A DNA stretch of 64,000 bases, taken from positions 744,001-808,000 of the forward strand of contig CAWAHD010000003.1 in the NCBI GenBank assembly GCA_963781785.1. Direction: 5' to 3'. The DNA is from CAWAHD01 sp963781785 (GTDB lineage Bacteria; Planctomycetota; Planctomycetia; Isosphaerales; Isosphaeraceae). Within the stretch, counting starts at the first letter, position 1, and each line of letters opens with the position of its first letter. Shown here piece by piece: positions 8,996 through 17,637 of the stretch. The notes under the pieces are model-generated. The model did no database searches, had not been told where the DNA came from, and saw only the letters and a list, made by a program, of their open reading frames with translations. The translations under genes were made by a program, and so were the position numbers.

Positions 8996-9895
8996 GTGGC
9001 CGGCGCACCCGGCGAGGCGGTCGAGTGGTGGTGCGCCCTGTGCCGTTCGGAGGCGGCATCGTTACCTCAGCCGGTTCCGTACTATACGACTCTGCGGGAG
9101 CTGGGCCGCGGCGCCATGGGGGTCGTGTACCAGGCACGGCACAACTTGACCAGCCAGATGGTCGCACTCAAGTTGATCATGCCCGAGACGGCCACGACCC
9201 GGGCCGCGATCGACCGCTTTCAGCGGGAAATGTCGGTGATCAGCCAGCTCCGTCACCCCAACATCGTCGAGTGGTACGAGCAAGGGATGACCCGCGGGCA
9301 GTTCTGGTTTGCGATGGAGTATGTCGCGGGCACCAACCTGGAGACTCTCGCCAAGGCAGATCCTGGCCGCTATCCCATCAAGCAAGCTTGCCGCCTGGCT
9401 TGCCAGATGCTCAAAGGGCTGGAGCAGGCCCATCAACTGGGCTTCGTCCATCGCGACATCAAGCCCGAGAACATCCTGGTCGCGCAGGGCGCCGAGGGGC
9501 CGCTGGTGAAGATTTCCGATTTCGGGCTCGCCAAGAGCTTCCGCGGCGTGGGGCTCTCCGGGCTGACCTTCTCGGGCGAGATGCGCGGAACGGTCCCGTT
9601 CATGCCCCCCGAGCAGATGCTTGATTTCAAGACGGTCACGCCTCTGGCCGACCTGTACGCGACGGCCGCGACCCTCTATTACTTGCTGACATGTCAGTAT
9701 GTCTACGACGAGCCCGACGGTGGCGGCGACTTGATTCGAATGCTCCTGGAAGAGCCGTCGGTCCCCGTGCGCAAGCGTCGGGCCGACGTCGCGCCGGCAT
9801 TGGCTGACGTCATCGAAAAATGCCTGGCCCGCGACCCCAAGGTCCGCTTTCCGGACGCGACATCGATGCGGCACGCCCTCAAGCCGTTCTGCTGA
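8996..9895 (+). CDS. Ser/Thr protein kinase (rear part of split FHA-kinase gene)
   Basis: The residues 12-17 (WCALCR) supply the second cysteine pair of a zinc ribbon whose first pair is in the preceding frame. A complete bacterial Hanks-type kinase follows: glycine-rich loop GRGAMGVVY at 37-45, catalytic lysine in VALKL at 59, H-R-D-I-K-P-E-N from 152, DFG at 175-177, and the PPE motif at 204-206. No transmembrane segment is visible, so it is probably cytoplasmic. The ATG at 8996 is unlikely to be a natural start, because the same frame is open upstream through LRALAPQNLTIAGP and because the zinc ribbon needs both halves. Activity is predicted to be ATP-dependent Ser/Thr phosphorylation, with the FHA domain probably directing it to phosphorylated partners. 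Confidence 0.9.
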   Translation: MAGAPGEAVEWWCALCRSEAASLPQPVPYYTTLRELGRGAMGVVYQARHNLTSQMVALKLIMPETATTRAAIDRFQREMSVISQLRHPNIVEWYEQGMTRGQFWFAMEYVAGTNLETLAKADPGRYPIKQACRLACQMLKGLEQAHQLGFVHRDIKPENILVAQGAEGPLVKISDFGLAKSFRGVGLSGLTFSGEMRGTVPFMPPEQMLDFKTVTPLADLYATAATLYYLLTCQYVYDEPDGGGDLIRMLLEEPSVPVRKRRADVAPALADVIEKCLARDPKVRFPDATSMRHALKPFC

Positions 9896-9965
9896 AAATC
9901 ACCGGAGGGCTGGGTTTGTTGCAATGCGGGTGTTGCACGAGCGGTGCGTTTCCGCGATTTCGTTG

Positions 9966-10395
9966 CGCTCTTTCGCCCCCTTGCGAAGGGGGGTTAGGGG
10001 CTCACAGGGAGGGGCTTTTCTGACACCTACCAGCCGCCCGGTCTACCCGCCACAACACACCGCCGGCCCACGGATAGTTTCTGGCTCCCTCTCCTTGGGG
10101 AGAGGGCTGGGGTGAGGGGCGAGCACCACCGAGAGCCTTCGCAAGTTGAATCGCCCGATACGCATCCTCGCTTCACTTGGTCATCCGGACCCTCACCCCA
10201 GCCCTCTCCCAGAGGGAGAGGGAGCCAGTATCTGGCGGCGCCACGGCTCTCAAGCAGGCCAAGGTCTCTTGCGGCGAGTCATTCGATTCGAAGGCAGTGT
10301 TGCTGCGATTGACGGCACGCCACAACCCTCTCTCGGAGCAGAGGGAGCTACTGGTGACGAAGACCCCTCCCTCTGAGGGTCAGGAGGGGCGTGGC
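9966..10395. repeat. Cluster of CCCTC/GGGTGAGGG palindromic repeats
   Basis: Three related GC-rich palindromes lie in the 530-base gap between the kinase and SCO1 genes. One at 9976-10016 has a CCCCCTTGCGAAGGGGGG core followed by a run of AGGGG. The second at 10083-10118 and the third at 10190-10229 are inverted copies of the same element, with a CCCTCTCC-GGAGAGGG core joined to GGGTGAGGG. A fourth, weaker one ends near 10395. Elements of this look are dispersed REP-like repeats in many genomes. A related cluster lies at 60264-60403. No gene is seen in this gap. Confidence 0.75.
10228..10313 (+). repeat. Dispersed repeat R1, copy 1
   Basis: This 86-bp segment has a second, inverted copy at 60115-60201. 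Both begin with the same 22 bases (GTATCTGGCGGCGCCACGG plus CTC), diverge in the middle while keeping GGCCA and GGT..TCTTG blocks, and end GTGTTGCTGC followed by RATYGAC. Both copies sit beside CCCTC-type palindromes, so the unit may be the longer form of that repeat family. Confidence 0.7.
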
Positions 10396-10428
10396 CATGG
10401 CAGCACCCGTCACACGGCCATCGCGCTC

Positions 10429-11004
10429 TCATAGAACGCCGGCTCTTTCGCCAAGCAGCTCCTTGACGTCGTCGACGACGGTCTCGGGTGTCAGGAACTC
10501 GAGGTTATAAATCTCGCGCTCGTGCCCGCGACGATCGATCAGGAAGATCCGCGAGGGGTGATCAAGGACACCAGCCGGGTCGCTCTTCACCCACATGTCC
10601 CAGCCCTTCAACACCGCGTCGACCTCCCGGGGAGCACCCGTCAGGAAATGCCAGGCAGCCGGATCGGCCGCGAACGACCGGGCATAGCGGCGCAAGACCT
10701 CGGGCGTGTCCCGCTTGGGGTCGAGCGAGATCGAGACGAATTCGACCGATGACTTCCAGAGCTTGGCAGTGTCGAGTTCTTTCTGGACGCGACTGAGTGC
10801 CGCGGTCGTGAGCGGGCACGTGCCGTTACAGGTTGTGTACACGAAGGACACCAGCACGACCTTGCCCTTCAACCTCGCCAGGTCGAACGCCTTGCCGCCG
10901 GAGTCAACCAGCACCGTGCCGGGCGCTGGCCTGATGTCGGCCAGGCGGCTGGCCGGTCCATCCGTCATTGCAAAGACGAGCGCCAGGATCCAGGAGCTGA
11001 ACAT
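10429..11004 (-). CDS. SCO1/SenC family copper-binding thioredoxin-fold protein
   Basis: 191 residues. An N-terminal hydrophobic segment (MFSSWILALVFAM) serves as a signal or anchor. The thioredoxin-like fold carries the family copper site: Cys59 and Cys63 in TTCNGTCPLTT and His149 in GVLDHPSRIF. The length and the segment LDPKRDTPEVLRRYA are standard for the family. SCO proteins deliver copper to the CuA site of cytochrome oxidase or act as thiol-disulfide reductases on the outer side of the cytoplasmic membrane. It lies 154 bp downstream of the DUF1501 gene on the same strand and may be read with the BlaI-BlaR-DUF1800-DUF1501 group, although no oxidase genes are nearby. Confidence 0.9.
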   Translation of the reverse strand: MFSSWILALVFAMTDGPASRLADIRPAPGTVLVDSGGKAFDLARLKGKVVLVSFVYTTCNGTCPLTTAALSRVQKELDTAKLWKSSVEFVSISLDPKRDTPEVLRRYARSFAADPAAWHFLTGAPREVDAVLKGWDMWVKSDPAGVLDHPSRIFLIDRRGHEREIYNLEFLTPETVVDDVKELLGERAGVL

Positions 11005-11158
11005 GCCGGACTCCTCGTGCCGGTCAAAGTCCTGAGCAATCGGCCTTCATTCCCAATCATTCTACCGGCCGCGCGCCCAGCTTGACAGGTTCGCTCATGG
11101 CGTGAGCACGAAAGCGAAGAGCGTGCCCCATGCTGCACCGGAAGCGGTCTCGCGGCGT

Positions 11159-12385
11159 TCAAGCCCTCTCGAACAGCGCGAGACCTTCATTGCGCTTTCC
11201 CAGGATCGGCTCGGGGTCGACGTCCAGCCAGCGCCATAGCACGGTTGCGTAGACGTCGCGGAAGTCGGTTGCAAAATGCGGGTCGCCGCTGTCATCAAGT
11301 TTCGTGAAGTCCGGCGCCGGGCCAAGCAAGCCGCCCTTGACCGGCTTGCCGGCCAGGAACACGGGTGCGGCGGCGCCGTGGTCGGTTCCGCCCGAGGCAT
11401 TCTCCTTGAGCCGCCGGCCAAACTCCGAGAAGACCAGGACGACCACCCGTTCGTCGAGCCGGCTCGTCTTCAGACCTTTCAAGAACCCCGCCAATCCGCG
11501 CGAGACCTGGCCGAGCAAGTTTGAGTGGGTGAACCGCTGGGTGGCGTGGGTGTCGAAGCCGTCCTGGGCGGTGTAGTAGACGCGGAACGGGAGGTCGGCC
11601 TCGATCAGGCCGCGGATCGTTTCCAGCCGGCTCTCCAGGGTATGGGTCGTGGAATCCGTGGTGTCGGCCGCCGACGCCGGCAAAGCTCGACGCGCCTCGA
11701 TCGCCGGCAAGCGGCCGGAGAGCTCCCGGGCCGCGGCGAACTGCCGTCGCGCCTGGGTCAAAATGGCATCATCCCATCCCGATCCAGTGGAAAGTTCGGC
11801 GAGCGAGGCTCCCGGCGCGAGCCGGTAATCCGCCAGGCTGGACAGCTCCTGGGGAAGTGCCCTCCTGCCGCGCAGGGCCAGGGGCAGCGGCTGACTCGAC
11901 ACGTGACAGAGCCCGAGCGCCGGGTTCGCATCGGTTGCCCGGCCCAGCCAGCCCGCGACGGGCGCGGGCCCGAGCACGCCGGTCTGCCAGATTTCCATCG
12001 AGCGGGAGTGCGACCGGTTCGGGTTGGGATAGCCAACCCCTTGAACGACCGCTAGGTCGCCCGAATCCCAGACCTCGTGCAGCTCTTTGAGGGCAGGATG
12101 CAAGCCCACCTGGTCGTCGAGCTTCAGAACCTGGGCCGGCTCGATCCGCAACGTCGGCCGGCTCTTGTGGTAGATGTCGGCGGCGAACGGGACGACCGTG
12201 TTCAACCCGTCGTTGCCGCCGGAAAGCTCGATCAATACCAGGATCGGCAAGCCGGCATGCGGCTCGGCCGCTTGCGCCGCTCGCTGCCACAAGAAGGGCG
12301 CCCTGGCTCCCAGGGACAGGAGCCCCAAGCCTCCTGAACGAATCAAAAGATCGCGACGTGATAACATGGTATGGCTCCGGTTCAT
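11159..12385 (-). CDS. DUF1501 family protein with Tat signal
   Basis: About 408 residues from ATG 12385. The start is chosen because its ATG overlaps the DUF1800 stop (ATGA), and because it places a twin-arginine signal right at the N-terminus: S-R-R-D-L-L-I at 9-15, then a hydrophobic stretch and AQA cleavage region. The body has the family hallmarks ILVLIELSGGNDGLNTVVP, a long sulfatase-like central region (FDTHATQRFTH), and VVLVFSEFGRRLKENASGGTDHG near the C-terminus, which resembles alkaline-phosphatase-superfamily metal-site segments. Function is unestablished; family members are almost always paired with DUF1800 and are abundant in planctomycetes. Translational coupling to DUF1800 indicates joint production of an exported pair. 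Confidence 0.93.
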   Translation of the reverse strand: MNRSHTMLSRRDLLIRSGGLGLLSLGARAPFLWQRAAQAAEPHAGLPILVLIELSGGNDGLNTVVPFAADIYHKSRPTLRIEPAQVLKLDDQVGLHPALKELHEVWDSGDLAVVQGVGYPNPNRSHSRSMEIWQTGVLGPAPVAGWLGRATDANPALGLCHVSSQPLPLALRGRRALPQELSSLADYRLAPGASLAELSTGSGWDDAILTQARRQFAAARELSGRLPAIEARRALPASAADTTDSTTHTLESRLETIRGLIEADLPFRVYYTAQDGFDTHATQRFTHSNLLGQVSRGLAGFLKGLKTSRLDERVVVLVFSEFGRRLKENASGGTDHGAAAPVFLAGKPVKGGLLGPAPDFTKLDDSGDPHFATDFRDVYATVLWRWLDVDPEPILGKRNEGLALFERA

Positions 12386-13776
12386 CCGATCTGGGCCTCT
12401 GAGAGCGACAGCAGTTGCCGCATGACTTCCACGTGGTCCGGATATCGGCGCTCGCACAGCGAGCGGCCTGCTGGCGAGAGAGGTGCCCCCAGCCAGAGAG
12501 TTGCGAGCGCGTCCAACCAGGCCGCCGGCGCATTCAAGTGATATTTTTCGGCCAGACGGCGGGGATGTAGGGCGCCGCCCTGGGCCCTTCCCTCGGTGAT
12601 CCAGGCTGCAAAGTTGGCGCGGGCGATCACCGCCTGTCCCCCCAGCCAGGCCAGCCCGGCGGGCCATCCGGCGACGCTCGCCGGATAGAACAGGCGCTGG
12701 CCCATCTTCATCAGGTGAATCTCCAGGTCGACAAAGTGTGGAGGCGGATCAAACAGCTCTGCGCCGCGGATCGCGCCCACGGCCAGCTCGACCGGACTTT
12801 TCACGCGGCGGGTGCGACATTCCGGCGAATGGAACAGCCGCGAGCGCAGCAAGAGCTCGATTCCCCGGGACACAACGACGTCACTCTCGACGCGCATCGC
12901 GGCTGCCAGGGGCGCGATTAATTCCGGGGATGGCAGATCGGTGTTGGAAATGAACGTGCGATACAGCCGGCGGGCGATGTGCGTCGCGGCCGCGGGCTGG
13001 AGGCACGCGATCCGCACCACGTCGTCCAGCCCCCAGTTACCGGTCGCACCCAGAATCGTTTTGGGGGATTGATCGAAGTCGCCGGGAACAAGCTGAGCGA
13101 GGTGATCGAAGGGGTCGATCTCGCGCCAGCCCGTGAGCGCCCGGGCCGTTTCGCGCACGTCGCGCTCGGTGTAATTCCCCTCGCCCAGGGCGAACAGCTC
13201 GAGAAACTCGCGTGCCAGGTTCTCGTTGGGATTTGCCCTGGTGCTGGACAGCCCGTCGAGCCAGCGCAGCATGGCGCCGTCGCCGAGCATCCGGCAATGC
13301 AGCTTGACAATCGGCGCCCGCCACAGCTCGCGCTGGGCGCGGTTCTGCTCGAGCATCAGCTCGGGCGAGTTGACCTTGGTCTGGCTGGTCGCATAGTGGC
13401 CGTGCCAGGCGAGGGTCATGACCTCGGCCAGGGGAAACGGCGTGAAGACCAGCCGGTAGAGCCAGAGCATCTGGGCCCGTTCGATGGAAGGCCTGCGCCG
13501 CGCCGATTCCTCCATGACTGCGACGGTGGCGTCAAACTCGGCGGCCGGCTGGCCCCCCGGGCCATGCGACTCGCCCTCCAGCACGCGGCGCATCGACGGC
13601 TTGTACCCGTCGCGCACGTCGCGCTCAACCTGGTCCCAGGTCGCTCCCAGCCCGGCACGCCGGTGCAGGTGAGCCGCCCGGGCTTTATCCCAGGGCGATC
13701 GCGAATCCGGCACAAACGGCTCCCAGGCGCGGCCGGGATCATCAAAGAGCGTGTTTTCCGCTTCTCTCGTCGTCAT
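12382..13776 (-). CDS. DUF1800 family protein
   Basis: About 464 residues from ATG 13776, which overlaps the stop of the upstream BlaR1-like gene as ATGA; the frame is open further upstream but that part only shadows the neighbour. Family signatures include HLHRRAGLGATWDQVERDV near the start, MTLAWHGHYATSQTKV, LDGLSSTRANPNENLAREF followed by LELFALGEGNYTERDV, and ARALTGW. No signal peptide is evident, which is usual for this family. DUF1800 proteins are of unknown role and accompany DUF1501 proteins; the stop here overlaps the DUF1501 start. Both are therefore translated as a coupled pair under the same BlaI-type control. Confidence 0.93.
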   Translation of the reverse strand: MTTREAENTLFDDPGRAWEPFVPDSRSPWDKARAAHLHRRAGLGATWDQVERDVRDGYKPSMRRVLEGESHGPGGQPAAEFDATVAVMEESARRRPSIERAQMLWLYRLVFTPFPLAEVMTLAWHGHYATSQTKVNSPELMLEQNRAQRELWRAPIVKLHCRMLGDGAMLRWLDGLSSTRANPNENLAREFLELFALGEGNYTERDVRETARALTGWREIDPFDHLAQLVPGDFDQSPKTILGATGNWGLDDVVRIACLQPAAATHIARRLYRTFISNTDLPSPELIAPLAAAMRVESDVVVSRGIELLLRSRLFHSPECRTRRVKSPVELAVGAIRGAELFDPPPHFVDLEIHLMKMGQRLFYPASVAGWPAGLAWLGGQAVIARANFAAWITEGRAQGGALHPRRLAEKYHLNAPAAWLDALATLWLGAPLSPAGRSLCERRYPDHVEVMRQLLSLSEAQIG

Positions 13777-16700
13777 GGCCGCCGCTCCTTGAGCGTGATC
13801 GTTCCCAGGTCGCGGTCCTCGCCCGGTTTCAGCAGAGGTACGGCGGCCGCACCCTGAAGAATGCCGGCCCCGACGCCGATCCCGTACCGCGCCCCCGCGA
13901 TCAGGTGGTCGAACCGGTACGTGCCTTGGACGCGGCATTTGTCGAAGAACCCCTCCCAGCCTTCGTCGGGGAAAAGCTGCACGGTGATCACGGCAAGCTC
14001 GTGGTTGTGAACGTCGTTTGCCTTCAGGTCGGTCTGCTGCTCATCGAGTAGCAAGTACGGCAGCACCTGCCCGCCAAAGGCGGGCGAGCCTGTGGGGCTA
14101 TTGATGACTCCGTGGACCCGCGCCGTCGGTTCGAGCCGAACCTCGATGGGCTTCCGGGCTGTCGGATCGTATTTCAGACTCGCCACGGCGCCCAGACGCC
14201 GTTTGTACTGGAGGAAGTAAACGCGGTAGGTCTTGTTCGGATCAGCGCCCTTGAGCCGGAATACGCCGTCGGAAAATGGCTGGCCCTTGTCCCAGAAATC
14301 GATCAGCTTGGCGTCGATCCCCTTGCAGAAGCCCATGATCTCTTTGACGACCTGGCCGTCCGGGCCGATCGCCTTGGCCTCCAGGGTGACGCCTTTGCGC
14401 ACTTCGATTACCGCCGGGCTTGGCTCGCCTTCCGTGGGCACGTCGATGGGCGCCACTCCTTGAGGAAAAACCGTTCCTCGAGAACTGTCCTTGAGGACGA
14501 CGCGCATGTAATTTTCATCCGGCGTCTCAGCGGCCAGCGCCCCTTGGCCCGGCAAGGCCGTGATGGCAAACTTGCCGTCCTGATCGGTCAGGACCGTGTT
14601 GCGAAAGTCATAATCTCTGCTGTTCTTGGGGTTGCCCCGCTTCGGTTGATAGACGACGGCCGCATTGGCGACCGGCTGTTTGGTGCCGGCATCGATCACC
14701 TGTCCGCGGACGATCCGCCCCTTGTCGAGGGCGTAGTTCACTTCGAGATATTTCGCGCCGGCGGGCCAGTTCTGCCGGTGGGTGACCCACGCCAGGGAGC
14801 CGGAATCGGCCCGCGGGAAAACCGTGACGTAGAAGTGCTCCGCTTGATGGCCGGAGACCCGGTAGCGCCCGTCGGCATCGGTCCGGGTGTAAAAGGACCA
14901 GCCGCCGCGCCGTCTCATGGGGGTTACCTGGACGAGCATGCCGGAGAGTGGCTTGCCGGAGGCTCGATCGGTCACTCGCCCCTGGACCGGCCGGGCCGGC
15001 TCGAGCGCGTGAGTGAAGGTTGGCGAAACCGGCAAGACCTCGGACGATCGGATGCGGTCGGGGACCGCACCGCCCTTCGTCAAGTTGACGGTGACCTCGT
15101 CCACGGCGTAGTCCGGGTGGTAGAAGGCGAGAGTTGCAAACGCCTCTCGGGGTAAGCCGTCGAATAAAAATCGCCCATCGCCATCTGTCTTGCGAGGCGC
15201 CGGCCAGAATGCCGGAACCATTTCGCCGGGCTGGGGAAGTCTGAGATACATGCCCGGTGTGGCCTGGCCACCGTGAAATCTCGAGAACCCGTCGAGGGTG
15301 ACGATCGCACCGGCCGCCGGCCTGCCGTCCGGGGTGAGCAACCGGCCGCGGACCACGACCTCGGGGTCGAGGCGGAGCGTGACTCCGGTCGTTCCCAGCT
15401 TGACCATCTCAGAAACCATTCCTTCCCCCGGCGCCCTGGCCAGGAGCACGGCATCCGAGGTTTCCGTACGCTGATAACGATCCGGATCGTGAAGAGACGT
15501 GAGGGAAAACGCGCCCTTTGCATCGGTGTTCACCTGGGCCAGAATGACCCTGGAATCGGATCGATTGGCCTGCTGCTCTCGGGGAAGAGCCGAACCGAAA
15601 ACCGGCGGCTTCCGCGTGCCGATCAAGAACACGGTCGCCCCCGAGACCGGCTTTCCAGCCGCGCCCAGCACTTGACCCTTGATCGTGTGGTTCGCCGCCG
15701 TCTTCTCGATCGCTTGAGGGCTCTCGGATGTATTCCCGCTCGTGGCGCCGGCCTTGGGCGCAGGACCCTCTGCCTTTGAACTCGCCGGACGGCTTTGAGC
15801 CAGCGCAAGCGACGAGACGGCCAGCACCATGACCATCGTGCTCGCGCCCGTCCACCACGTGCCGATGGCCGGGTTCGTGCGCCGCTCGTCGAGAATGTGC
15901 CGGACGCGGCTGAACAGCCCGCGCCGGCTGGTCACGGCCGCAAGCGCCAGCACGCCGCGCCCGCTGGCGACCAGCTCCAGGAGCGACTCGGCATATTCCG
16001 GTGCGGGCAATCCCGTCGAGAGCACCCAATCGTCGCAGGCCAGCTCGCTCTGCTGTTTCAGCCGGTCCCTGGCCCACCAGGCGAGCGGGTGCCACGGCAG
16101 GACGCACACGAGCAAGTCGGCAACGAGGCCCGACCACTGATCGCGGCGAACCCAGTGCGCCAGCTCGTGGCAAAAGATGCCGGCCCAGTCGACCGTGACC
16201 GGCGGTTCCAGCGCCTCCGGCAGCACAATCACCGGGCGGGGGCCCCAGCACCAGACGGCTGGGCAGCGCACCTGGCGAGAACTGCGCACGTCAGGCGCGA
16301 CGCCCAGGCCCAGTCTCTCTGCCGCCCGGTGGGCTGCGATCACGATGGCCCGATCCACGAAAGGCCGTGCTTGCCGCACAAGAGTCAGCCCGAGCATGAA
16401 CCCGGCCGCCATCCTGAACACGGCGATGCCGGTGAGGATCAGCCAGAAGCCCAGAGCCAAGGAGCGCCAGTCAATCGATGGGTGCGGTCGGGAATGGCTG
16501 GTTGGCTGGGATGGAATCGAGATGACAGGGGCAGGGGCAGTCGCCGCGGCAGGCAAGAGCGGGCCGGGTGCGCGGCGCTCGCTGGCGCCGCCGCGAAACA
16601 CCCGGGTATCGAAGATCGACGATCGCAGCGGCGATTGCTCGCCAGCCGCGGCGGCGCGGGCTTTTGCGAGCGCCCCAGGGTCGCTCGCGGCGAGGCGCGG

Positions 16701-16928
16701 TTCTGCCGCGGTCGTCAAGATTCCCCAGCCGCCAAGTCGCGCACCCTGCGCCACGATTGGCGTGATCATCGCGGCAATGACAGCCAGCAGCAAGCTCCGG
16801 TGCGCCCGGGCGGGCCGGCGAGCCAAAAGACCGCTCGCCGCCAGGCCTGCGCCGACGAGGAGAGTGGACTGCCAGACCACGTCGAGGAGAAACTGCGCTC
16901 CCGGCTCGAACGACCAGAATTCAGCCAT
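13773..16928 (-). CDS. BlaR1-like M56 membrane metalloprotease with carboxypeptidase-regulatory domains
   Basis: 1051 residues. The N-terminal part has membrane segments near 14-33, 45-62 and 155-180, then the M56 zinc site H-E-L-A-H at 254-258 and the family segment SELACDDWVLSTG at about 294-306. A further hydrophobic segment (STMVMVLAVSSLALAQS) lies near 370. After it, instead of the penicillin-binding sensor of true BlaR1, there are at least four carboxypeptidase-regulatory (beta-sandwich) repeats, for example TIKGQVLGAAGKPVSGATV, VVVRGRLLTPDGRPAAGA, VQGRVTDRASGKPLSGM and IVRGQVIDAGTKQPVANAA. I infer a transmembrane sensor-protease that cleaves the BlaI-type repressor encoded just upstream in response to an extracytoplasmic signal other than a beta-lactam. 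The start overlaps the end of the repressor gene by 8 bp. Confidence 0.92.
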   Translation of the reverse strand: MAEFWSFEPGAQFLLDVVWQSTLLVGAGLAASGLLARRPARAHRSLLLAVIAAMITPIVAQGARLGGWGILTTAAEPRLAASDPGALAKARAAAAGEQSPLRSSIFDTRVFRGGASERRAPGPLLPAAATAPAPVISIPSQPTSHSRPHPSIDWRSLALGFWLILTGIAVFRMAAGFMLGLTLVRQARPFVDRAIVIAAHRAAERLGLGVAPDVRSSRQVRCPAVWCWGPRPVIVLPEALEPPVTVDWAGIFCHELAHWVRRDQWSGLVADLLVCVLPWHPLAWWARDRLKQQSELACDDWVLSTGLPAPEYAESLLELVASGRGVLALAAVTSRRGLFSRVRHILDERRTNPAIGTWWTGASTMVMVLAVSSLALAQSRPASSKAEGPAPKAGATSGNTSESPQAIEKTAANHTIKGQVLGAAGKPVSGATVFLIGTRKPPVFGSALPREQQANRSDSRVILAQVNTDAKGAFSLTSLHDPDRYQRTETSDAVLLARAPGEGMVSEMVKLGTTGVTLRLDPEVVVRGRLLTPDGRPAAGAIVTLDGFSRFHGGQATPGMYLRLPQPGEMVPAFWPAPRKTDGDGRFLFDGLPREAFATLAFYHPDYAVDEVTVNLTKGGAVPDRIRSSEVLPVSPTFTHALEPARPVQGRVTDRASGKPLSGMLVQVTPMRRRGGWSFYTRTDADGRYRVSGHQAEHFYVTVFPRADSGSLAWVTHRQNWPAGAKYLEVNYALDKGRIVRGQVIDAGTKQPVANAAVVYQPKRGNPKNSRDYDFRNTVLTDQDGKFAITALPGQGALAAETPDENYMRVVLKDSSRGTVFPQGVAPIDVPTEGEPSPAVIEVRKGVTLEAKAIGPDGQVVKEIMGFCKGIDAKLIDFWDKGQPFSDGVFRLKGADPNKTYRVYFLQYKRRLGAVASLKYDPTARKPIEVRLEPTARVHGVINSPTGSPAFGGQVLPYLLLDEQQTDLKANDVHNHELAVITVQLFPDEGWEGFFDKCRVQGTYRFDHLIAGARYGIGVGAGILQGAAAVPLLKPGEDRDLGTITLKERRP

Positions 16929-17328
16929 CGTGCTTCTCCTTTCCCCTGTCTTTGCGCCGGCGGTCGATCATCGTCTTCAATGTTCTCAAGTCTTCATCGC
17001 TCAGATTTTGGTCTTCGAGCAGGTGCTGGAACAGCTTGAGCCGGTCGCCGCGGAAGACCCGCTCGATGAAGGTACGAACCGAGGTCTCGCCGGCCTCCTG
17101 GCGGCTCTTGGCCGGCACATAGATGTAGCTTCGGCCCAGGGCGCGGTGAGTGAGCCAACCCGCCTTTTCGAGCTTTTGCAAAACCGAGAGAACCGTGGTG
17201 TAAGCCGGCATCGGCTCGCGGTCGAGCCGGTCGCGCACCTGGAGCACCGTCGCCTCGCCCAGGTCCCAGACGGCCTCCATCACGGCCGTCTGCAAGCTGC
17301 CCAGCTTGTCGATCGACGCACGGGCCAT
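16921..17328 (-). CDS. BlaI/MecI/CopY family repressor
   Basis: About 135 residues from ATG 17328. The frame is open to a possible start at 17400, but the BlaI-type operator lies inside that extension, so the shorter form is chosen. The winged-helix domain occupies residues 5-75 (KLGSLQTAVMEAVWDLGEAT, then MPAYTTVLSVLQKLEKAGWL and RSYIYVPAKSRQE), and the C-terminal dimerisation/cleavage part follows. Proteins of this family bind dyads containing TACTA/TAGTA half sites and are inactivated by cleavage by their BlaR1 partner. The operator just upstream predicts autoregulation of the whole operon. The stop codon lies inside the BlaR1-like gene (8-bp overlap). Confidence 0.93.
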   Translation of the reverse strand: MARASIDKLGSLQTAVMEAVWDLGEATVLQVRDRLDREPMPAYTTVLSVLQKLEKAGWLTHRALGRSYIYVPAKSRQEAGETSVRTFIERVFRGDRLKLFQHLLEDQNLSDEDLRTLKTMIDRRRKDRGKEKHDG

Positions 17329-17371
17329 CGGCCACGCCTCCCAGCACGCTGAGTTCTCTGTGACAGAAGTC

Positions 17372-17405
17372 GTACTACGGTGAGTAGTACTTCGGTCCAT
17401 AGTAC
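17372..17405 (-). promoter_or_regulatory. BlaI-type operator
   Basis: GTACTAC at 17372-17378 and its exact reverse complement GTAGTAC at 17384-17390 are separated by five bases (GGTGA). A further half site, TAGTAC, lies at 17400-17405. The dyad matches the TACTA-spacer-TAGTA form of BlaI/MecI operators and sits 44 bp upstream of the repressor start. Confidence 0.8.
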
Positions 17406-17637
17406 TGACGCGGCGATCGATGTCAAGCGGAGGTTTTTTGGTGAGGGAGGATTGGCCGGGATGGGAGAGGATCAGCTTGCCGGGGTGCTCGCCGTCATCC
17501 AGCCTTGGTCCGGCAACAATACTTGACGCTTTTCGGCGAATCTCTTGCTAAGATGATGAAGGCCAGGGGAGCGCGGCGCGGTGGCCGCGGTGGCAGAGTT
17601 TCCGGGTGCAAGTGGGAAATCGAGGAGGTCCAGGGCA

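Noticed and set aside
12386..12667. N-terminal extension of the DUF1501 frame
   Set aside because: It lies entirely within DUF1800 in another frame; the ATGA overlap and Tat signal fix the start at 12385.
13773..16928. True beta-lactam sensor BlaR1
   Set aside because: The penicillin-binding domain with S-x-x-K and K-T-G motifs is absent; regulatory beta-repeats occupy its place.
17329..17400. Longer N-terminus of the BlaI-type repressor
   Set aside because: It would include the operator dyad in the coding sequence and lacks similarity to the family; ATG 17328 fits the winged helix.
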